Positions 7,801 through 10,163 of a stretch of 10,163 nt of DNA are shown piece by piece. The notes beneath the pieces were generated by a model that made no database searches, was not told the origin of the DNA, and saw only the letters and a list, made by a program, of their open reading frames with translations. The position numbers were made by a program, and so were the translations under genes. How positions within the stretch are numbered: the stretch's first letter is position 1; each line of letters opens with the position of its first letter. The stretch lies in contig DAOTXK010000229.1 in assembly GCA_034435395.1 (NCBI GenBank), positions 1 through 10,163 on the forward strand. Reading direction: 5' to 3'. The stretch comes from DAOTXK01 sp034435395. GTDB lineage: Bacteria; Chloroflexota; Anaerolineae; Aggregatilineales; Ch27.

Positions 7801-9822
7801 CCCCTCCTGCGCTTCCACACGGCCAGCGAGGCGCTCGCCCAGCAGGTGCGCCTCATCCTGCTGATGTTTGGCGTTCACGGTCATGTCACCACGGCGTTTT
7901 GCGACCGGCATGACGTCAGCGGTCGTGCGATTGGCCACGGTCGTTCCCAATACGATGTGGTCGTCACTGGCGAGAGCTTCGGTCGCTTCTTCGAGCAGAT
8001 TCATCTGAGTCACCCGGAAAAGCAGCATCAGATGGAAGAGGCCGCCCTGCGCTGCGATCTGACGGGGGGCCACTGGGCAGCCCAGGTCGTCAGGATCGAG
8101 CCGGACGGTCTGGAAACCGTCTACGATCTCTATGAGCCGAAGAGCGACACCTGGATCACGGCGGGTTATGTGTCGAGGGGGTGTGGCGAGCAGTGGCTGG
8201 GGCCTTACGAGAACTGTTGCCTGGGGTCGATCAATCTGGCCGGTCACATGACCGACGATAACCGCGTGGACTGGGAAAAGCTCCGGCGCACCGTGGAAGA
8301 GGCGACGCGCTTCCTGGACGATGTGGTGTCGGCCAATGCTTACGTGCCTGCCGTGCCCCAGCTCAAGGAAACGGCCCTTCGTGTGCGGCGCATCGGGCTG
8401 GGCATCATGGGCCTGGCGGACATGATGTACTGTCTGGGGGTACGTTACGGCTCCGAGGAAGGGCAGGAGTTTGGCGCGCAGATCATGGAGTTTGTGCGTT
8501 ACCACGCCATGCGGGCCAGCATCAACCTGGCCGAGGAGCGCGGGCCGTTCCCGGCGATCACGGACAGCATCTACGATCCCGACAACCTGAAATGGGAGCC
8601 GCCGCAGCCGCTCCAGCCATACCGGCGCGACTGGGGCCGCCCGCCGCTTGACTGGGAGGCCATCGTTGAGGGAATCAGGCGGCACGGCATCCGCAACGGG
8701 GCGCAGACCACCGTCGCGCCCACCGGGACGATCTCAACCGTGGCCGGCTGCGAGGGGTACGGCTGCGAGCCAGTTTTTGCGCTGGCGTATGTCCGCCATG
8801 TCAACGACAACGGCCAGGACCTCGAACTCCAGTACACCAGCCCGCTGTTTGAGCGCGCCTTGCGTCAGGCCGGGCTGGATGACGCGGCCATCGCCCGGGT
8901 GGTGAAGCAGGTTAACGTCGACGGGACCTGCCAGCACATCGCCGACGTGCCGGAGGAGGTGCGCCGGGTGTTTGTCGTCAGCGGCGACGTGACGGCGGAG
9001 GAGCACGTGCGTATGCAGGCGGCTTTGCAGGCTTTTGTCGACAACAGCATCAGCAAGACCATCAACCTGCCGGAGACGGCGACGGTCGAGGATGTCCAAC
9101 GGGCTTATGAGCTGGCCTGGGGGCTGGGCTGCAAAGGGCTGACGGTCTACGTGACCGGCAGTCGTCAGAAGGTGGTGCTGGAGACGAAGGCCATTCGGGA
9201 GACCAGGCGCGAGTCTGTCGGGGGCGGGGAAGAGACGGGCGCGGTTGAACCCGTCCGCCAGGCTCCGCTGCCGCTGTTTAACGATCACAAGAAGCCGCGC
9301 CCGCGCATGCTGACCGGCAAGACCTACCGTTTGGAGACGCCGCTGGGCACGACCTATGTTACCGTCAACGAAAACGGGCAGGGGCAGGGACAGCCGTTTG
9401 AGGTGTTCCTGCACACCGCCAAGGCCGGATCGGACACGGCGGCGGTGTCGGAGGCGCTGGGACGCCTGATCTCGTATATCCTGCGGCTGGCCTCGCCGGT
9501 CAGCCCGCGCAAGCGGCTCCGGGAGATCGGGCGGCAACTGGCCGGGATCGGCGGCGGTCGTCCGACCGGCTTTGGCCCGGCGCGCGTGTTGAGTTTGCCG
9601 GACGGCATCGCGCAGGTATTGCAGGACTACCTCAGTGAGAGCGAGGCGGAGGCGACCGCCACCCCGGAATCCCCACCCCTCGCCGCGCAGGAGCCGCTGC
9701 CGCTGCCCCCGCCGTCGCGTCGCCACGCCATCGGTGACCTGTGCCCGGAGTGCGGGCAGGCGGCGCTGGTCAGCGAGGAGGGCTGCCGCAGATGTTACTC
9801 CTGCGGCTATAGCGAGTGTTAG
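4888..9822 (+). CDS. nrdJ: Adenosylcobalamin-dependent (class II) ribonucleoside-diphosphate reductase NrdJ precursor with two inteins
   Basis: NrdJ reduces ribonucleotides to deoxyribonucleotides using a radical made from adenosylcobalamin, without oxygen or a second subunit. ATG 4888 follows AAGGAG (4876-4881) by 6 bases; an in-frame ATG at 4855 lacks a good site. The precursor is 1644 residues. Removing inteins at 189-638 and 750-1098 leaves 845, close to the 827 of the Thermotoga maritima enzyme. Extein landmarks are FFPNSPTF; first redox Cys113 (AACFVLP); RRGANMAVLRVDHPD after intein 1; Asn748-Pro749 then Cys1099-Gly-Glu1101 (catalytic Asn/Cys/Glu); second redox Cys1110; APTGTISTVAGCEGYGCEP; SISKTINLP; and GCKGLTVYVTGSRQ. 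The tail has a zinc-ribbon-like set (CPEC at 1619-1622, then Cys1633, 1636, 1639) and ends in CGYSEC, the C-terminal shuttle cysteines. Activity requires both inteins to be removed, yet intein 2 lacks its terminal Asn. Confidence 0.97.
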   Translation: MTTRPSDQPHRQPDIDRRSGPPLPLRPLPLTENARTVLAKRYLRRGPDGQPAENEHEMFWRVATHVAAAEDVIGGDSAVWARRFYDLLTEVRFFPNSPTFTGAGTPLGQLAACFVLPIDDDMGRSPSGIFQTLRDAALIQQTGGGNGFSFSRLRPKGALVRSSMGQATGPVGFLRVYDQAFGEIAQGGCLVPETLIFTAQGLLRLDEIVLHDEPGWRAHRLAVATDEGERTSTHAYYNGLSRVLRVRTDVGLDLTGTPNHKVKVLAANGCVWRRLDELKSGDAILVRLGQHKGRFRALGKPERQHGNQIMPDFPSVLDEELAFFVGYMVGDGFVAQGDRDHRIGVSVSHGSYLLDEMPRLIRRIFGQGVNVTRAQKNNDASVTFIVDNRAVKEFLQLNGLDKATSTQASVPRLIRQSPPEVVGAFLRGLFEADGSLSHHYPQLLSSSEALIREVAVLLIGLGCPVHISEQKIAETHYGRAPMWSLRITSHIGLENWKRFVGCDPRSRFSACWDFHPDLGRESSYRLPQPGYWLAPVLEATLLPQIDGRGRGRGKNYRPTSPRLRKQLLRYTRGDRQLTMSGYARLKAQNPEFAEHVRPVNDWWFVTVSAVEEAGEALTLDIEVEDNHTYLAGGWVTHNSRRGANMAVLRVDHPDVREFITCKTDESQITNFNISVGITDAFMQAVKNDDDFALINPADGSVWETVRARDLFEQIARQAHHNGEPGVLFLDAANRTNPVPHLYELEATNPCVTGDTLVATPDGWRRADEIREGDTICTVLGTGRVATVEINEAVPVYKVYLSDGAAVRVTASHQFHARDSRTGFFAPRRVDALTVGDWIRVCRTAIPDRPVPGKADLDDRTYGFLVGVFVGDGCSTPHTNDDTWNRVLEKALARLDGEMAHAAVAQGSRSVMVETKPGQVVAAWARSLPLPLVSGPEKALPACYVNSNREFLVGLLDGLFSAGGSVDRSSSHPLLRFHTASEALAQQVRLILLMFGVHGHVTTAFCDRHDVSGRAIGHGRSQYDVVVTGESFGRFFEQIHLSHPEKQHQMEEAALRCDLTGGHWAAQVVRIEPDGLETVYDLYEPKSDTWITAGYVSRGCGEQWLGPYENCCLGSINLAGHMTDDNRVDWEKLRRTVEEATRFLDDVVSANAYVPAVPQLKETALRVRRIGLGIMGLADMMYCLGVRYGSEEGQEFGAQIMEFVRYHAMRASINLAEERGPFPAITDSIYDPDNLKWEPPQPLQPYRRDWGRPPLDWEAIVEGIRRHGIRNGAQTTVAPTGTISTVAGCEGYGCEPVFALAYVRHVNDNGQDLELQYTSPLFERALRQAGLDDAAIARVVKQVNVDGTCQHIADVPEEVRRVFVVSGDVTAEEHVRMQAALQAFVDNSISKTINLPETATVEDVQRAYELAWGLGCKGLTVYVTGSRQKVVLETKAIRETRRESVGGGEETGAVEPVRQAPLPLFNDHKKPRPRMLTGKTYRLETPLGTTYVTVNENGQGQGQPFEVFLHTAKAGSDTAAVSEALGRLISYILRLASPVSPRKRLREIGRQLAGIGGGRPTGFGPARVLSLPDGIAQVLQDYLSESEAEATATPESPPLAAQEPLPLPPPSRRHAIGDLCPECGQAALVSEEGCRRCYSCGYSEC
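5452..6801 (+). mobile_element. NrdJ intein 1 with LAGLIDADG homing endonuclease (canonical)
   Basis: This 450-residue in-frame insert splits the conserved ...AQGG/SRRGANM... segment, which is continuous in other NrdJ proteins. Block A begins with Cys1 (CLVPETLIF). Block B has Thr69-Pro-Asn-His72. The endonuclease shows both catalytic motifs: FVGYMVGDG (Asp143 of the intein) and FLRGLFEADGS (Asp245). Block F reads LDIEVEDNHTYLAGGW, and block G ends Val-Thr-His-Asn, with Ser as the first extein residue. All residues of class 1 splicing are present, so it should splice. About 200 residues separate the second endonuclease motif from the C-terminus. They include a basic patch (DGRGRGRGK near intein residue 358) and may form extra DNA-contact structure. 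Both endonuclease aspartates are kept, so homing activity is possible. Confidence 0.95.
7135..8181 (+). mobile_element. NrdJ intein 2 with LAGLIDADG-type endonuclease; non-canonical C-terminus
   Basis: This 349-residue in-frame insert splits the catalytic motif ATNP/CGEQ. Block A begins CVTGDTLVATPDGW with Cys1. Block B has Thr60-Ala-Ser-His63. The first LAGLIDADG motif (FLVGVFVGDG, Asp122) is intact. The second reads LLDGLFSAGGS, with Gly213 (GGC at 7771) where the catalytic Asp is expected; GAC to GGC is one base change. Block F (VYDLYEPKSDTWITAGY) has Asp where the usual His stands. The insert ends Val-Ser-Arg-Gly before Cys+1, so the near-universal penultimate His and terminal Asn are both absent. 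Fold and position are clear. Splicing competence is doubtful, because Asn cyclisation cannot occur. The endonuclease is probably inactive. Confidence 0.9.
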
Positions 9823-9840
9823 AGGGTTCGATCACGGAAC

Positions 9841-9866
9841 GAGGGGTCCCGCTGGCCCCTCTTGTT
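9841..9866 (+). terminator. Terminator-like hairpin after nrdJ
   Basis: GAGGGG (9841-9846) pairs with CCCCTC (9856-9861). Inside it, CC/GG pair past one bulged T around a CGCT loop. TTGTT (9862-9866) follows. It lies 18 bases after the nrdJ stop. The T-run is short, so it may be leaky, and a second, stronger terminator lies downstream. Confidence 0.65.
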
Positions 9867-10005
9867 GCCGGAGCGCCTCGCCGCTTCGTTGGGGCACGTC
9901 CAGGCCAGGGGCAGAGTCGGCACCCCCTGGCCGCGTCGATATGCCCTCGTTTGAACAGCACGCCTGGCCGGTTTGATGCGTCGGCCAGCTTGCGGTAAAA
10001 CAGAG
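9867..10005 (+). other. Noncoding interval with long hairpins between two terminators
   Basis: A perfect 9-bp stem, GGCCAGGGG (9903-9911) with CCCCTGGCC (9924-9932), encloses a 12-base loop. GGGCA (9892-9896) pairs with TGCCC (9942-9946) outside it, making one extended hairpin of about 57 bases. A second perfect 7-bp stem is CTGGCCG (9964-9970) with CGGCCAG (9982-9988). The terminator at 10006-10039 follows. No reading frame here looks coding. A small structured RNA or a leader/attenuator is possible. I do not recognise a known RNA family, and GC-rich DNA yields chance stems. Confidence 0.35.
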
Positions 10006-10039
10006 GACGCCTCTCGTCAGCGGCGAGGGGCGTCTTTTT
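10006..10039 (+). terminator. Strong rho-independent terminator before the last gene
   Basis: GACGCCTCTCG (10006-10016) pairs with CGAGGGGCGTC (10024-10034) over 11 positions with one G-T pair, a 7-base loop and TTTTT (10035-10039). It is the cleanest intrinsic terminator in the window. The AAAA at 9997-10000 means the reverse strand also ends in a T-run, so it could act in both directions. Confidence 0.85.
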
Positions 10040-10066
10040 GTGGCCGGTGGCGAGGTGTGAGGTGAA

Positions 10067-10163
10067 ATGGCGGGTCAACGGGGCTGGAGGCGAATCGGGC
10101 GTCGCTGGTGGGGGCGGCTGGCGGTGGTGGTGGCGGCGGTGATTATGGCCGTGGGGCTGGTCC
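10067..10163 (+). CDS. Start of an unidentified membrane-anchored or exported protein (partial)
   Basis: The reading frame starts at ATG 10067 and runs off the window; 32 codons are visible. GAGGTG (10052-10057) lies 9 bases upstream and an in-frame TGA (10058-10060) rules out an earlier start. The N-terminus is strongly basic (Arg5, 8, 9, 12, 13, 17) and rich in Trp. It is followed by a hydrophobic run (LAVVVAAVIMAVGLV, residues 18-32), which fits a signal peptide or signal anchor placing the rest outside the cytoplasm. No family can be recognised from this much. It follows a strong terminator, so it is probably a separate transcription unit from nrdJ. Confidence 0.7.
   Translation, partial: MAGQRGWRRIGRRWWGRLAVVVAAVIMAVGLV

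Noticed and set aside
7135..8181. Insert 2 as a group II intron or ordinary extein domain rather than an intein
   Set aside because: The insert is in frame and translated, with intein blocks A and B and a LAGLIDADG motif. The flanking residues rejoin into the known NPCGEQ reductase motif.
6574..8685. Two long minus-strand open frames (6574-7587 and 7612-8685) opposite the inteins
   Set aside because: They arise from codon bias on the plus strand. No family resemblance was seen.
8734..9726. 330-codon open frame on the minus strand opposite the nrdJ 3' part
   Set aside because: Antisense shadow in GC-rich coding DNA. The plus strand encodes conserved reductase motifs throughout.

Overview
The window carries one + strand block of core genes: the end of a cell-division/peptidoglycan (dcw) cluster (murB tail, ftsQ, ftsA, ftsZ), then the nucleotide-reduction genes nrdR and nrdJ (adenosylcobalamin-dependent class II ribonucleotide reductase), and the first 32 codons of an unidentified gene with an N-terminal hydrophobic segment. 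I saw no rRNA, tRNA, CRISPR array or insertion sequence. The DNA is GC-rich by eye. The gene order murB-ftsQ-ftsA-ftsZ-nrdR-nrdJ, the FtsZ tail IPTFLRKR and the B12-dependent reductase suggest a Chloroflexota bacterium (Anaerolineae-like). That placement is inference from order and protein style, not from a search.

Layout: 1-48 murB tail; 49-254 leader with a possible promoter; 255-1211 ftsQ; 1217-2470 ftsA, 5 bases after ftsQ; 2471-2654 spacer with a strong Shine-Dalgarno for ftsZ; 2655-3791 ftsZ; 3870-3919 a terminator closing the division cluster; 4058-4104 a pair of NrdR-box-like operators 31 bp apart centre to centre; 4174-4629 nrdR; 4888-9822 nrdJ; 9841-10040 a hairpin-rich noncoding interval with two terminators; 10067 onward the next gene.

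The most notable object is nrdJ. Its 1644-residue precursor is an 845-residue reductase interrupted by two inteins, each with a LAGLIDADG endonuclease domain. Intein 1 (450 aa) is canonical: Cys1, a TxxH block B, both LAGLIDADG aspartates, and a His-Asn/Ser C-terminal junction. Intein 2 (349 aa) sits immediately before the Cys that family knowledge identifies as the catalytic thiyl-radical residue (Asn-Pro | Cys-Gly-Glu). It ends in Ser-Arg-Gly instead of His-Asn, and its second LAGLIDADG motif reads Ala-Gly-Gly where Ala-Asp-Gly is expected. By the standard mechanism intein 2 should not complete splicing. It is therefore a recent inactivating lesion, a sequencing or assembly problem, or a non-standard splicing element.

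The genes link septum formation (FtsQ, FtsA, FtsZ) with dNTP supply (NrdJ) under the repressor NrdR. The operator pair ahead of nrdR suggests autoregulation. The same operators would reach nrdJ if the two genes are co-transcribed, and no convincing terminator was seen between them.
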